A DNA stretch of 64,000 nt, taken from NCBI RefSeq assembly GCF_023954335.1, contig NZ_JAMLIE010000001.1:2170001-2234000 (forward strand), written 5' to 3'. The stretch is from Aquamicrobium sp. (lineage in GTDB: Bacteria > Pseudomonadota > Alphaproteobacteria > Rhizobiales > Rhizobiaceae). Each line of letters begins with the position of its first letter. Position 1 is the first letter of the stretch. Positions 19,601 to 27,270 of this stretch are shown piece by piece. The notes below the pieces were generated by a model. It was given only the letters and a program-made list of their open reading frames with translations, did not search any database and was not told where the DNA came from. The translations under genes were made by a program, and so were the position numbers.

Positions 19601-20153
19601 CCATATCAAGGAGGTCGGCTTCGAGCTCTACCAGCAGATGCTGGAGGAGGCGGTGGCGGAACTGCGCGGCACCGGCGAGGCGGCGGACGGAAGCTGGTCG
19701 CCGCAGATCACCATCGGCACCGCCGTGATGATCCCCGAAAGCTACGTGCCGGACCTCCAGCTTCGCCTCGGCCTCTACCGGCGGCTGGCGGACCTTCAGA
19801 CGCCGCAGGAGATCGACGGCTTCGGCGCCGAGCTGATCGACCGCTTCGGCCCGCTGCCGCCGGAGGTCGACCACCTCCTGAAAGTGGTGTTCATCAAGGC
19901 GCTGTGCCGCAAGGCCAACGTGGAAAAACTCGACGCCGGGCCGAAGGGCGTGGTCATCCAGTTCCGCAACCGCGCCTTTCCCGAGCCGGCCGGGCTGGTG
20001 CGCTACATCGCCGAGCAGGGCGCGCTCGCCAAGATCAGGCCCGACCAGTCGCTCGTCCTGATGCGCGACTGGCCGACCCCGGAAAAGCGCCTGTCGGGCG
20101 CGGCCGTGGTGATGACGCAGCTGGCGAGGCTGGCCGAGAAAGCCGGAAGCTGA
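16662..20153 (+). CDS. mfd: Transcription-repair coupling factor
   Basis: A DNA translocase that displaces stalled RNA polymerase and recruits UvrA. A UvrB-like N-terminal module is followed by the CarD-like RNA-polymerase interaction domain (VHADHGIGRFVGL) at about 500. The translocase has Walker A GDVGFGKTEVALRA (643-656), DEEQHFGVKHKERLK and TLSATPIPRTLQLAL, then SGLDIPTANTMI and LRGRVGRS. The C-terminal TRCF domain completes the 1163 residues. The stop is 7 bp from the convergent end of the sensor kinase gene. Confidence 0.97.
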   Translation: MSLLDPIRLPAEGVVVVDGVADGYEAFALASIAAGQGERPVIFVARDGQRLPAIAETLAFAAPGLPVLELPAWDCLPYDRVSPGADAAARRLDAFVAMAALREKPHRAVILASANAVLQRMPPAETVLAQTITARPGNQIDMKALALRLDTAGFERVSTVRDVGEYAVRGGILDIHAPGGEPLRLDFFGDSLESIRAFDPATQRTTGQRTELSLKPMSEVELTPEAVSRFRRAYIEAFGAPSRDDALYAAVSEGRRFAGMEHWLPMFHERLETLFDYLPDDATIVFDHLAREAIAERHALILDHYEARTRQPAAGMGEAVPYKPARPETLYLSPDEVAARAGERLAVDLTPFDAPEAAGRTLRHAGAHAGKNFAEERADPNANVFDHAVKHVADMRAGGKRVLVAGFSEGSLDRLTQVLEEHGLGNLKRVASLAEAEKLKPGEAGLAVLPLEAGFETQNLVVVAEQDILGDRLIRRAKRRRKASDFIAEVAALSAGDIVVHADHGIGRFVGLKTIEAAGAPHDCLEIRYAGDDRLFLPVENIELLSRYGSDSAEAVLDKLGGVAWQSRKAKLKRKLLEMAGQLIQLAAERQMRPAPVITAPDGLYGEFSARFPYDETDDQLAAIEAVNDDLAAGRPMDRLICGDVGFGKTEVALRAAFLAAMEGFQVAVVVPTTLLARQHFRTFSQRFAGLPVTARQASRLVGTKELAETKKGLAEGTVDIVVGTHALLGSSITFKNLGLLIVDEEQHFGVKHKERLKELKSDVHVLTLSATPIPRTLQLALTGVRELSLIATPPVDRMAVRTFISPFDPLVIRETLLRERYRGGQSFYVVPRISDLADIRRFLEEQVPELKVATAHGQMAAGELDDIMNAFYDGQYDVLLSTTIVESGLDIPTANTMIVHRADMFGLAQLYQLRGRVGRSKLRAYALFTLPANKTLTQLAERRLKVLQSLDTLGAGFQLASHDLDIRGAGNLLGEEQSGHIKEVGFELYQQMLEEAVAELRGTGEAADGSWSPQITIGTAVMIPESYVPDLQLRLGLYRRLADLQTPQEIDGFGAELIDRFGPLPPEVDHLLKVVFIKALCRKANVEKLDAGPKGVVIQFRNRAFPEPAGLVRYIAEQGALAKIRPDQSLVLMRDWPTPEKRLSGAAVVMTQLARLAEKAGS

Positions 20154-20160
20154 GAAAAGG

Positions 20161-21720
20161 TCAGGCCGAGCGCCGGTAACCGCCCGTTGCCGCCGGGGCC
20201 CGCGTCTGCGGCACGAGCGGCAGCTCCTCCATCACCCGCTGCGGCGGGAAGATGGCGATGGCCTCGGTTCCCTCGCGCAGCCGCGAGTTGAGCTTGAACT
20301 CGCCGCCATGCAGCGCGAGCAGGCCCTGGACGATGGGCAGGCCGAGGCCGGTTCCCTCCTCGGCGCTCTTGATCGCGATCGACCCTTGCCCAAAGGCCGA
20401 GAGCACGACCGGAATCTCTTCCTCGGGTATGCCGGGGCCGTTGTCCTTGATCGAGACGTACTGGCCGCCGCCGGCCGTCCAGCCGATGCGCACCCGGACG
20501 TCGCTGCCGCTCGGCGCGAACTTGACCGCGTTCGACAGAAGGTTGAGCGTGATCTGCCGCAGCGAGCGCTCGTCGGCGAACAGGCGCGGCAGATTCGGCT
20601 CGAACTCCTGCACGATGCGGATGTCCTTGTTGCGCGCCTTCAGCTCCATCAGGTGGCAGCATTCCTCGACGATATGCTCGAGCGTCACCGGCTCCTCGTT
20701 GAGCTGGTAGCGCCCGGCCTCGATGCGCGACAGGTCGAGGATCTCGTTGATGAGATGGAGAAGGTGCCTGCCCGAGGCGTGGATGTCGCCGGCATATTCC
20801 TTGTAGGTCGGGTTCTGGAGCGGCCCGAGCACTTCTCCGGCCATCACCTCGGAAAAGCCGAGAATGGCGTTGAGCGGCGTGCGCAATTCGTGGCTCATCG
20901 TCGCGAGGAAGCGCGACTTGGCGAGGTTCGCCTCCTCGGCGCGGCGGCGCGCCTCGTCCGACATCGACTTCGCCGTTTCCAGCTCGGCGATCAGCATGTC
21001 CTTCTCGGCCCGAAACGACAGCAGCATCACGGTCGAGGAATGGAGATGGCCCGCGACATAGGTGAAGAAGGGCAGGGAGACGAACAGCAGCCCGACCATG
21101 ATCGCGTCGACCGGCTCCCATTCGGGCGAGACGGCGAGCAGGAACACGAACACGGCGACGGGCGCGGCGAAGGTGGCGACCAGCGCGCCGCGCAGCGCCG
21201 AGGCCATGATCGCGGTCGCGGCCATCACCAGCAGCAGCACCACGGCCTTCAGCACCATGAACTGCTCGATCTTGCATTCGTCGCAGCCGAGCCAGGCGAA
21301 ATAGGCCCAGCCGAGCCCGCTGACCGCATGGGCGGCGAGGAAGGCGCGCTTGATCGTGTCGGTCTCGATCCCGGCCATGTCGGTGCGCACGACCTTGCGC
21401 GCCACCAGCGAGAGCCCGGTGTAGCAGGTCATGGTCACGAAGGCCCAGACGACGATGTCCGGCCCGACCCCGGCGGCGAAGCCGGCGATGCAGACGGCGA
21501 GCACCATCAGCGGGATGGCGAGCGCGGTGTTGAGCACCGCATTGGCGTGCAGCTTCAGCAGCTCCCGGTCGTAGACGGGGGTTCCGGCCTGCTCGGAAAG
21601 GCGATCGCGCGTGCGGCGCACGGCCCGGGCGACATCGCTGTTGCGGCGCGCCTTTGTGCGGTCCACAATGTTCTTGTCGATGCTGGTCGGGCGCTGCTCT
21701 GGCATTGAAAGGTTCGACAT
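20161..21720 (-). CDS. Membrane sensor histidine kinase (PdhS/DivJ-PleC-like HisKA)
   Basis: A 519-residue integral membrane kinase. Five or six hydrophobic segments (about 60-84, 90-108, 155-175, 180-198, 206-226) form the sensor, with no obvious large periplasmic domain. A linker coiled coil (240-270) leads to the phospho-acceptor box FLATMSHELRTPLNAILGFS with His277. The HATPase domain has NLLSNAVKF, DNGPGIP and GTGLGLPIVQGL. The H-box and ATPase style match the DivJ/PleC/PdhS group of alphaproteobacterial cell-cycle kinases, but assignment to a specific member is uncertain. No response regulator gene adjoins. The start is the ATG at 21720, 74 bp from the divergent thermonuclease gene. Confidence 0.85.
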   Translation of the reverse strand: MSNLSMPEQRPTSIDKNIVDRTKARRNSDVARAVRRTRDRLSEQAGTPVYDRELLKLHANAVLNTALAIPLMVLAVCIAGFAAGVGPDIVVWAFVTMTCYTGLSLVARKVVRTDMAGIETDTIKRAFLAAHAVSGLGWAYFAWLGCDECKIEQFMVLKAVVLLLVMAATAIMASALRGALVATFAAPVAVFVFLLAVSPEWEPVDAIMVGLLFVSLPFFTYVAGHLHSSTVMLLSFRAEKDMLIAELETAKSMSDEARRRAEEANLAKSRFLATMSHELRTPLNAILGFSEVMAGEVLGPLQNPTYKEYAGDIHASGRHLLHLINEILDLSRIEAGRYQLNEEPVTLEHIVEECCHLMELKARNKDIRIVQEFEPNLPRLFADERSLRQITLNLLSNAVKFAPSGSDVRVRIGWTAGGGQYVSIKDNGPGIPEEEIPVVLSAFGQGSIAIKSAEEGTGLGLPIVQGLLALHGGEFKLNSRLREGTEAIAIFPPQRVMEELPLVPQTRAPAATGGYRRSA

Positions 21721-21794
21721 TTCCGCAGGGAAACTTCCGGTGGATGCAAGCTAGCCGCGAATGATTAAAAGAGCCTTCCCCCGATGAGGACGCC

Positions 21795-22403
21795 ATGACG
21801 GGAGGCCGGCCGACGCGGGGGCGGGCGCGGAGGGGCCGCTCGCGCCGGAGCGGCTTCGCCGATCTCGCGCTCGCGCTTGTCGTCCTCGGCGCGGTCGCGC
21901 TTGCCGGTGCGTACGCCCCTTTGCTGCGCGAGGCCGAGACGCTGCGCGGCACGGCGCGGGTCGCCGATGGCGACTCGCTGATCCTCGATGGCGAGCGCGT
22001 CCGCCTCCAGGGGATCGATGCGCCCGAGCTGACGCAGACCTGCACACGCGCCGGCGCGGACTATCCGTGCGGGCGCGAGGCCCGCGAGGCGCTGGCGCGG
22101 CTCGTCGCCGGCCGCGCAGTCTCATGCGAAAGCCGGCAGCGCGACCGTTACGAGCGGGTTCTGGCGACCTGCGCCGCCGGCGGCGTCGAGGTGAACCGGG
22201 CGATGGTCGAGGCCGGCTGGGCGGTTGCCTATGGCGATTACCGCGACGCAGAAGCGGTCGCGCGGCAGGCCGGACGCGGCCTGTGGGCCGGCTCGTTCGA
22301 GCGGCCGCAGGACTGGCGGCGCATCCATGGCGGCATTGCCGAGGAAAGCCATGACTGGCTTTCCCCGATGGTGGGCTGGCTGCGCCGCCTGTTCGGCGGC
22401 TGA
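21795..22403 (+). CDS. Membrane-anchored thermonuclease-fold (SNase) protein
   Basis: A 202-residue protein with a basic Arg-rich N-terminus, one transmembrane helix (LALALVVLGAVALAGAYA, about 24-41) and an SNase-like OB fold: VADGDSLILDGERVRLQGIDAPE, DRYERVLATC and NRAMVEAGWAVAYGDY. The Asp, Arg and Glu positions of the staphylococcal nuclease site appear conserved. It is probably anchored in the inner membrane with the domain in the periplasm. It is divergent from the sensor kinase and convergent with the Nudix-like gene, 7 bp away. Confidence 0.82.
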   Translation: MTGGRPTRGRARRGRSRRSGFADLALALVVLGAVALAGAYAPLLREAETLRGTARVADGDSLILDGERVRLQGIDAPELTQTCTRAGADYPCGREAREALARLVAGRAVSCESRQRDRYERVLATCAAGGVEVNRAMVEAGWAVAYGDYRDAEAVARQAGRGLWAGSFERPQDWRRIHGGIAEESHDWLSPMVGWLRRLFGG

Positions 22404-22410
22404 TCCTGCT

Positions 22411-22893
22411 TTAAGGAGAGAGTTGCGCGGGCTGCGGCGTTCCGGCCGCGCGGGTCTGGCCCTTTTCATCCTCCGCTCCCGCGTCCCCGGCGAAGGCGCG
22501 GATCGCGGCGGCGAGGGCGGGGTCGCGCACGAGGCCGGCCGCTTCCTGCGGAGAGAACCAGCGCCGCTGCCGCTCGCCCTGCCGTTTCCAGTGCGAGAGC
22601 GTGCCGCGCACCTTCATCGCGAACACGAGGAGGTCGGCATCGGCCGAGCCGTGCAGCGGGACGGTGTCGATCTCGCCGATGATTCCGGCTTCCTCGAAGG
22701 CGTGAAGCGCCGCGGAGAGGAACGAGGCGCGCTCGGCCACCGGCGCGCCGGCCGGTACCGTCCACTCGCCATCCATGGATCCGACGAGCAGGATGCGCAG
22801 GCCGGACTTGCGCGCCATGCGCCACGGCAGGACGCCGTGCAGAATCTCGCCCGCCGGCTCGGCAAGCGGGGGAAAGGGGAGTAGCGCCTTCAT
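22411..22893 (-). CDS. Nudix-fold protein with degenerate Nudix box
   Basis: A 160-residue protein with a Nudix-like course: GLRILLVGSMDGEWTVPAG, then AALHAFEEAGIIGEI, then a tail LSHWKRQGERQRRWFSPQEAAGLV that closely resembles true Nudix hydrolases of the order, including the one at 36424-36918. In the Nudix box (GX5EX7REUXEEXGU) the Arg-Glu pair is replaced by Leu-His, while the later EEAG remains. Metal-dependent hydrolysis may therefore be reduced or absent. The ATG at 22893 overlaps the stop of the upstream zinc-ribbon ORF (ATGA), which indicates translational coupling. Confidence 0.72.
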   Translation of the reverse strand: MKALLPFPPLAEPAGEILHGVLPWRMARKSGLRILLVGSMDGEWTVPAGAPVAERASFLSAALHAFEEAGIIGEIDTVPLHGSADADLLVFAMKVRGTLSHWKRQGERQRRWFSPQEAAGLVRDPALAAAIRAFAGDAGAEDEKGQTRAAGTPQPAQLSP

Positions 22894-23153
22894 CGGCCGT
22901 CTCCCGCGAATGCTTCGGCGAAGTCGCCGTGAAAAAGGGGCGCGGTGTGGCCGCCTGCGCGCAAGGGCGTCTTGCACCAGGGGCAGCGGCTGGCGGCGCG
23001 CGGCAGGTTGCGGTTGCAGGCCCGGCAGAACGGCCGGGCAGAGCAATTCCAGGAAAAGTGTGAAGCACTTTTCCGTCCGGAATTGCGTAAAAACAAGGAG
23101 TTAGGCCGTTTCACCTCGGTAAGACGATGAAATGGTCTAGGGGAAAAGAACAT
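22890..23153 (-). CDS. Small zinc-ribbon ORF, N-terminus within a repeat
   Basis: An 87-residue reading if started at the ATG at 23153. The C-terminal half has two CxxC knuckles in CRACNRNLPRAASRCPWC, a compact zinc ribbon, followed by KTPLRAGGHTAPLFHGDF. The first part is translated from a palindromic intergenic repeat (about 23040-23110), giving a peptide such as NSGRKSASHFSWNCS. The true start is therefore uncertain; an alternative TTG lies inside the repeat. ATGA overlap with the downstream Nudix-like gene argues that the ribbon is really translated. The role is unknown; coupling suggests that the two products act together. Confidence 0.45.
   Translation of the reverse strand: MFFSPRPFHRLTEVKRPNSLFLRNSGRKSASHFSWNCSARPFCRACNRNLPRAASRCPWCKTPLRAGGHTAPLFHGDFAEAFAGDGR
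23044..23085. repeat. Nested palindromic intergenic repeat
   Basis: An outer inverted repeat CAATTCC (23044-23050) / GGAATTG (23079-23085) encloses an inner perfect hairpin GGAAAAGTG (23052-23060) / CACTTTTCC (23066-23074) with loop TGAAG. The flank (GCGTAAAAACAAGGAG) matches my memory of a very frequent rhizobial intergenic repeat. It overlaps the putative N-terminal codons of the zinc-ribbon ORF. Confidence 0.75.
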
Positions 23154-23527
23154 CATACGCTCCATCAAAGCGGCGTCGGCGCCGCAGAAATGAACCGCAA
23201 ATCTCGGCTGGGTGTCCCGGAGCGGTGGAATCAGGTGCGGTGTTCCGGATTCGACGGGAAGCCGCCCCGGGCGAAGGACCGTGCTTCCCCGGCAAGCCTC
23301 AAGATTCTGACGAATGTCCGCATGCACATGAGCTGTGTCTAGGCGACGATTGCGGCAATAGAACGACACGATAAGAATAAATATTTCAGGACGTTGCGCG
23401 GATGTCGTGATTCATCGTCTTCAGTGCCCGACGCGGCGCGGAACTGGCTCGCCCAAAACTCCTTTCCGGTGATAACCTTGGGTCGACGGGGGCTGGAATG
23501 GCCCCGCGACGGGAGAGGAGATTTCGC
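23154..23527. other. Gene-poor stretch upstream of the GST gene
   Basis: No convincing gene. The proximal part is low in coding signal, and an AT-rich patch (ATAAGAATAAATATTTC, about 23371-23387) is the likeliest promoter area for the GST gene. GGGAGAGGAG at about 23511-23520 is its ribosome-binding site. Confidence 0.5.
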
Positions 23528-24139
23528 ATGAGACTGTTCGACGGCGGCAAGGCGCCCAATCCGCGCCGGGTGCGCGTCTTCCTGGCCGAGAAGGGCATCG
23601 AGGTGCCGCTGGCGCCGGTCGACATGGGGGCGATGGGCCATCGCGCGCCCGAGGTGGCGGACCGCAACCCGCTGCGCCGCCTTCCCGTGCTCGAGCTCGA
23701 CGATGGCACGGTGATCACCGAGTCGGTGGCGATCTGCCGCTATTTCGAGGAGGTGCAACCCGAGCCGCCGCTGTTCGGCGCCGGCGCGGTCGGCCGGGCA
23801 AGAGTGGAGGAATGGCAGCGCCGCATGGAGTTGAACCTCCTGATGCCGGTCGCCCATGCCTTCCGCCACATGCACCCGGCGATGAAGGAGTGGGAGGTGC
23901 CGCAGGTCGCCGAATGGGGCGAGGCCAACAAGCCGAAGGCGCTCGATTTCCTCGCCCTGCTCGACCGCGAGCTGGCGGGACGCGAGTTCGCCGCCGGCGA
24001 CGCCTATTCCATCGCCGACATCACCGGCCTGATCGCCGTCGACTTCATGAAGCCGGCGCGCATTTCCGTGCCCGAGGAGCTCGCCAATGTGCGGCGCTGG
24101 CACGCCGCGCTGGCGGCGCGGCCGAGCGCGGCGGCCTGA
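23528..24139 (+). CDS. Glutathione S-transferase family protein
   Basis: A 203-residue two-domain GST. The N-terminal thioredoxin-like fold begins MRLFDGGKAPNPRRVRVFL, with NPLRRLPVLELDDGTVITES as the glutathione-binding cis-Pro/ES region. The helical C-terminal domain includes EFAAGDAYSIADITGLIAVD. I chose the ATG at 23528 over an upstream ATG at 23498 because GGAGAGGAG is correctly spaced and the fold begins there. The substrate is unknown. It stands alone on the plus strand, followed by an Lrp-type regulator gene. Confidence 0.88.
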   Translation: MRLFDGGKAPNPRRVRVFLAEKGIEVPLAPVDMGAMGHRAPEVADRNPLRRLPVLELDDGTVITESVAICRYFEEVQPEPPLFGAGAVGRARVEEWQRRMELNLLMPVAHAFRHMHPAMKEWEVPQVAEWGEANKPKALDFLALLDRELAGREFAAGDAYSIADITGLIAVDFMKPARISVPEELANVRRWHAALAARPSAAA

Positions 24140-24299
24140 AACAGGCGTGAGGCGAGAGACGGCCGGCGCGCAAAACCAGTGCGCGCCGGACCGCCGGGTT
24201 AGGTTCTGCACGCCGGAATCTGCCGCCTGACAGGAAAATATTTCTTGCCGGCCTATCGGGCGCTGTCCATATTGGCATGAAATTCTACGGAGATGCCGA

Positions 24300-24791
24300 A
24301 TGGACCGCCTCGATCGCAAAATTCTTCGCCTGTTGCAGGAGGATTCGACGCTCGCCGTTGCCGACATCGCCAAGAAGGTCGGCCTTTCGACGACGCCGTG
24401 CTGGCGCCGCATCCAGAAGCTGGAGGAGGAGGGCGTCATCCAGCGCCGCGTCGCCATCCTCGACCCGGTCAAGGTCAACACCCGCGTCAACGTCTTCGTG
24501 TCGATCCGCACCAACGCCCACTCGATGGAGTGGCTGCGCCGGTTCTCCGAGGTGATCCAGGAGTTCCCGGAGGTGGTCGAGTTCTACCGCATGAGCGGCG
24601 AGGTCGACTATCTGCTGCGGGTCGTGGTGCCCGACATCGCGGCCTACGACGCCTTCTACAAGCGGCTGATCGCCAGGATCGAGATCCGCGACGTCTCCTC
24701 GGCCTTCGCCATGGAGCAGATCAAGAACACGACGCAGCTTCCGCTCGACTACCTCGTGCTCGACAAGGAAAGCGGGGCGAGCGCGGCTTAA
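24300..24791 (+). CDS. Lrp/AsnC family transcriptional regulator
   Basis: A 163-residue regulator. The N-terminal winged HTH is LDRKILRLLQEDSTLAVADI with VGLSTTPCWRRIQKLEEEGVI; the C-terminal RAM (ligand-binding) domain spans about 65-150. Regulators of this type sense amino acids and often repress themselves; the upstream AT-rich near-palindrome GAAAATATTTC (24234-24244) is a possible autoregulatory site. The target is unknown; the neighbours (GST, AlkD-like) are not obvious partners. Confidence 0.9.
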   Translation: MDRLDRKILRLLQEDSTLAVADIAKKVGLSTTPCWRRIQKLEEEGVIQRRVAILDPVKVNTRVNVFVSIRTNAHSMEWLRRFSEVIQEFPEVVEFYRMSGEVDYLLRVVVPDIAAYDAFYKRLIARIEIRDVSSAFAMEQIKNTTQLPLDYLVLDKESGASAA

Positions 24792-24800
24792 GGCGGCGGC

Positions 24801-25511
24801 TCAGGTCTTCTGCCTCACCCGCGCGAGGGTCTTCTCGTCCGAAAGCTCGCGCGCGGCGTCCTTGCCGATCCACCGCGCCGTCCTGTCGTCGCAGGCGGCG
24901 AGCCTTTCGGCCAGCGCGAGCGCCGGGGCGTGGCAGGCCATGCTGCGCTTGCCGATGTTGCGCAGCGCCCAATTGACGGCCTTCTTCACGAAGTTGCGGC
25001 CGTCGCCGGCATGGCGCTCGATCAGCGGCAGCCAGGCGAGGAGGGCGGCGTCCGGCTCGCGCTTGAGGTGGACCGCCGCGCCGGCGATCATGGCGAAGGC
25101 GGCGCGGCGGACGAACTCGCGCTCGTCTGCGGCGAATTCCGGCACCAGCACCGCTTCCAGCCGTGCCTCCACGAAAAGATCGGCCGCGGCGTCGACGATC
25201 TCCCAGGAAGCGAAGTCGGCGGCCCATCGCCGCGCCTCGTCGGCCGTCAGATGGCCGGGCTCGGCCGTGTAGAGGGCGAGCATCCGCGCCTCGCGGATGC
25301 CTGTCCGCCAGAGCCCCATCGCGCGGGCGTGGTCTCGGCCGACCAGCCGGGCGATCTTCCGCATGTCGGGGTTGGAGATGCCGAGCGCGGTGTCGGTGCG
25401 GATGCCGTAGCGCGCCATGCCGGCGACGTTCGTTTCCGAGCGCAGCGTTTCCATATGCGCCGCGATCTCCGCGGCCGTCGAGGCGGACGAAAGGCCGGCC
25501 GCGGCGGCCAT
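24801..25511 (-). CDS. AlkD-like DNA alkylation repair protein (HEAT repeats)
   Basis: A 236-residue all-helical protein of the AlkC/AlkD glycosylase superfamily. Family signposts are RYGIRTDTALGISNPDMRKI, WEIVDAAADLF, FVRRAAFAMIAGAAVH and FVKKAVNWALRNIGKR. These proteins excise alkylated bases from DNA through stacked HEAT-like repeats. The product probably acts in the cytoplasm. It is followed 7 bp downstream by... no cotranscribed repair gene; upstream on the same strand lies the beta-hydroxyacid dehydrogenase gene, 7 bp away, so they may share a transcript. Confidence 0.85.
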   Translation of the reverse strand: MAAAAGLSSASTAAEIAAHMETLRSETNVAGMARYGIRTDTALGISNPDMRKIARLVGRDHARAMGLWRTGIREARMLALYTAEPGHLTADEARRWAADFASWEIVDAAADLFVEARLEAVLVPEFAADEREFVRRAAFAMIAGAAVHLKREPDAALLAWLPLIERHAGDGRNFVKKAVNWALRNIGKRSMACHAPALALAERLAACDDRTARWIGKDAARELSDEKTLARVRQKT

Positions 25512-25518
25512 CGCGAGC

Positions 25519-26388
25519 CTACCGCTCCAGTCGCGCCAGCAGCGAGGAGGTGTCCCAGCGGCTGCCGCCCATTCCCTGCACGTCCTTGTAGAACTGGTCG
25601 ACCAGCGCCGTGACCGGCAGCGACGCGCCGTTGCGGTCGGCCTCGGCGAGGCAGATGCCGAGGTCCTTGCGCATCCAGTCGACCGCGAAGCCGAATTCGT
25701 AGCGGCCCTCGCTCATGGTCTTGTGGCGGTTCTCCATCTGCCACGAGCCGGCCGCGCCCTTGGAGATCACCTCGATCACCTTCTCGATGTCGAGCCCGGC
25801 CTTCTTGCCGAAATGGATGCCTTCCGAGAGCCCCTGCACGAGGCCGGCGATGCAGATCTGGTTGATCATCTTGGTCAGCTGGCCCGCGCCCGCCGGCCCC
25901 ATCAGCCCGACCATGCGGGCGAAGGATTGGATCACCGGCTTCGCCTTTTCGAAGGTCGCCTCGTCGCCGCCGCACATCACGGTCAGCACGCCGTTCTCGG
26001 CCCCGGCCTGGCCGCCGGAGACGGGCGCGTCGATGAAGCCGAGCCCGCGTCCCCTGGCGTCGTCGCAGAGCTCGCGCGCGACCTCGGCCGAGGCCGTGGT
26101 GTTGTCGATGAAGATCGCGCCCCGCTTCATCGCCCCGAACGCGCCCTCGGGCCCCATCGTTACGGCGCGCAGATCGTCGTCGTTGCCGACGCAGGAGAAG
26201 ACGAAGTCCTGTCCCTCGGCCGCTTCGGCCGGCGTCCTCGCCGCGCGCCCGCCATGCTCGGCCACCCACTTGTCGGCCTTGGCCGCGGTGCGGTTGTAGA
26301 CGGTGACGTCGTGGCCGCCGCGGCTCTTCAGGTGCCCGGCCATCGGATAGCCCATGACGCCGAGCCCGAGAAATGCAACCTTCGCCAT
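25519..26388 (-). CDS. NAD(P)-dependent beta-hydroxyacid dehydrogenase (HIBADH/GarR family)
   Basis: A 289-residue oxidoreductase of the 3-hydroxyisobutyrate / tartronate-semialdehyde reductase family. The Rossmann motif FLGLGVMGYPMAGHL is at the N-terminus. FIDAPVSGGQAGAENG and the catalytic-lysine region GPAGAGQLTKMINQI are present, and the dimerisation helix follows. AAGGAGAG precedes the ATG at 26388. The substrate cannot be fixed from sequence. It lies downstream of the amino-acid ABC importer genes on the same strand (45-bp gap), which may indicate a role in catabolism of the imported compound. Confidence 0.88.
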   Translation of the reverse strand: MAKVAFLGLGVMGYPMAGHLKSRGGHDVTVYNRTAAKADKWVAEHGGRAARTPAEAAEGQDFVFSCVGNDDDLRAVTMGPEGAFGAMKRGAIFIDNTTASAEVARELCDDARGRGLGFIDAPVSGGQAGAENGVLTVMCGGDEATFEKAKPVIQSFARMVGLMGPAGAGQLTKMINQICIAGLVQGLSEGIHFGKKAGLDIEKVIEVISKGAAGSWQMENRHKTMSEGRYEFGFAVDWMRKDLGICLAEADRNGASLPVTALVDQFYKDVQGMGGSRWDTSSLLARLER

Positions 26389-26433
26389 GACGGCTCTCCT
26401 TCGCTTATGATCCTGTTTGGAATGTATGCCGCT

Positions 26434-27270
26434 TCACCGCTTGAGATGCGCGGTGATGCGGCGCTCGATCCAGTCGATTATGTTGCGCAGCGTCTCGACG
26501 ATCGCAAGATAGATCACCGCCGCCCACAGATAGGTCTGGAAATCGAAGGTGCGGGAATAGGCCCGCCGCGTCTCGCCCATCAGGTCGAGCACGGTGATGA
26601 TGGCGACGATGGCCGAGCCCTTGATCATCAGGATGATCTCGTTGCCGTAGGGGCGCAGCGCCACGATCAGCGCCTGCGGCAGGACGATCTTGCGCAGCGT
26701 CAGCCAGCGCGGGAGGCCAAGCGAGGCCGCGCCCTCCCACTGGCCGCGCGGCACCGACTGGACCGCGCCGCGCAGGATCTCGGCTTGATAGGCGGCGGTG
26801 TTGAGCGTGAAGGCGAACAGTGCGCAATACCACGCGTCGCGGAAAAACACCCACAGGCCGATGGCTTCGAGCTGCGGGCGGAAGCTGCCCATGCCGTAAT
26901 AGATCAGGAACGCCTGCGCGAGCAGCGGCGTGCCACGGAAGAAATAGACATAGGCATAGGCCGGCCAGGCGACGAACGGGTTCTTCGAGCCGCGCGCCCA
27001 GGCGACGGGCAACGAGAGCGCCGCGCCGAGCAGGATCGACAGGCCGACGAGCGAGAGCGTGACCTTGAGGCCCGACAGGTAGTTCGGCGCGAAGCGGGCG
27101 AACAGCGCCGGGTCGTAGGCCGAGTAGAGGAAGGCGGCGAGCCCCAGCCCGCCGGCGATCCACACCGCCATCAGCGCGTGGCCGGCGATGCGCGCGCGCG
27201 TCCAGCGGCGCGGCGGCTCGGGCGGGCGCTCCTGTGCCGCGAGCGGCGGGCTGGCGGAGGCCCCGCTCAT
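26434..27270 (-). CDS. Polar amino-acid ABC transporter permease (HisM/ArtM-like)
   Basis: A 278-residue inner-membrane permease. The cytoplasmic N-terminus (to about 28) precedes several transmembrane helices. The EAA loop that contacts the ATPase is GAASLGLPRWLTLRKIVLPQ (about 187-206). YFFRGTPLLAQ and QAEILRGAVQSVPRGQ are typical of the His/Arg/Gln permease family. The ATG at 27270 overlaps the preceding permease gene by 4 bp. No ATP-binding subunit is encoded in this cluster. Confidence 0.9.
   Translation of the reverse strand: MSGASASPPLAAQERPPEPPRRWTRARIAGHALMAVWIAGGLGLAAFLYSAYDPALFARFAPNYLSGLKVTLSLVGLSILLGAALSLPVAWARGSKNPFVAWPAYAYVYFFRGTPLLAQAFLIYYGMGSFRPQLEAIGLWVFFRDAWYCALFAFTLNTAAYQAEILRGAVQSVPRGQWEGAASLGLPRWLTLRKIVLPQALIVALRPYGNEIILMIKGSAIVAIITVLDLMGETRRAYSRTFDFQTYLWAAVIYLAIVETLRNIIDWIERRITAHLKR

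Noticed and set aside
25247..26269. An alternative minus-strand frame overlapping the AlkD-like and dehydrogenase genes
   Set aside because: Arg-rich shadow of two recognisable genes in another frame.
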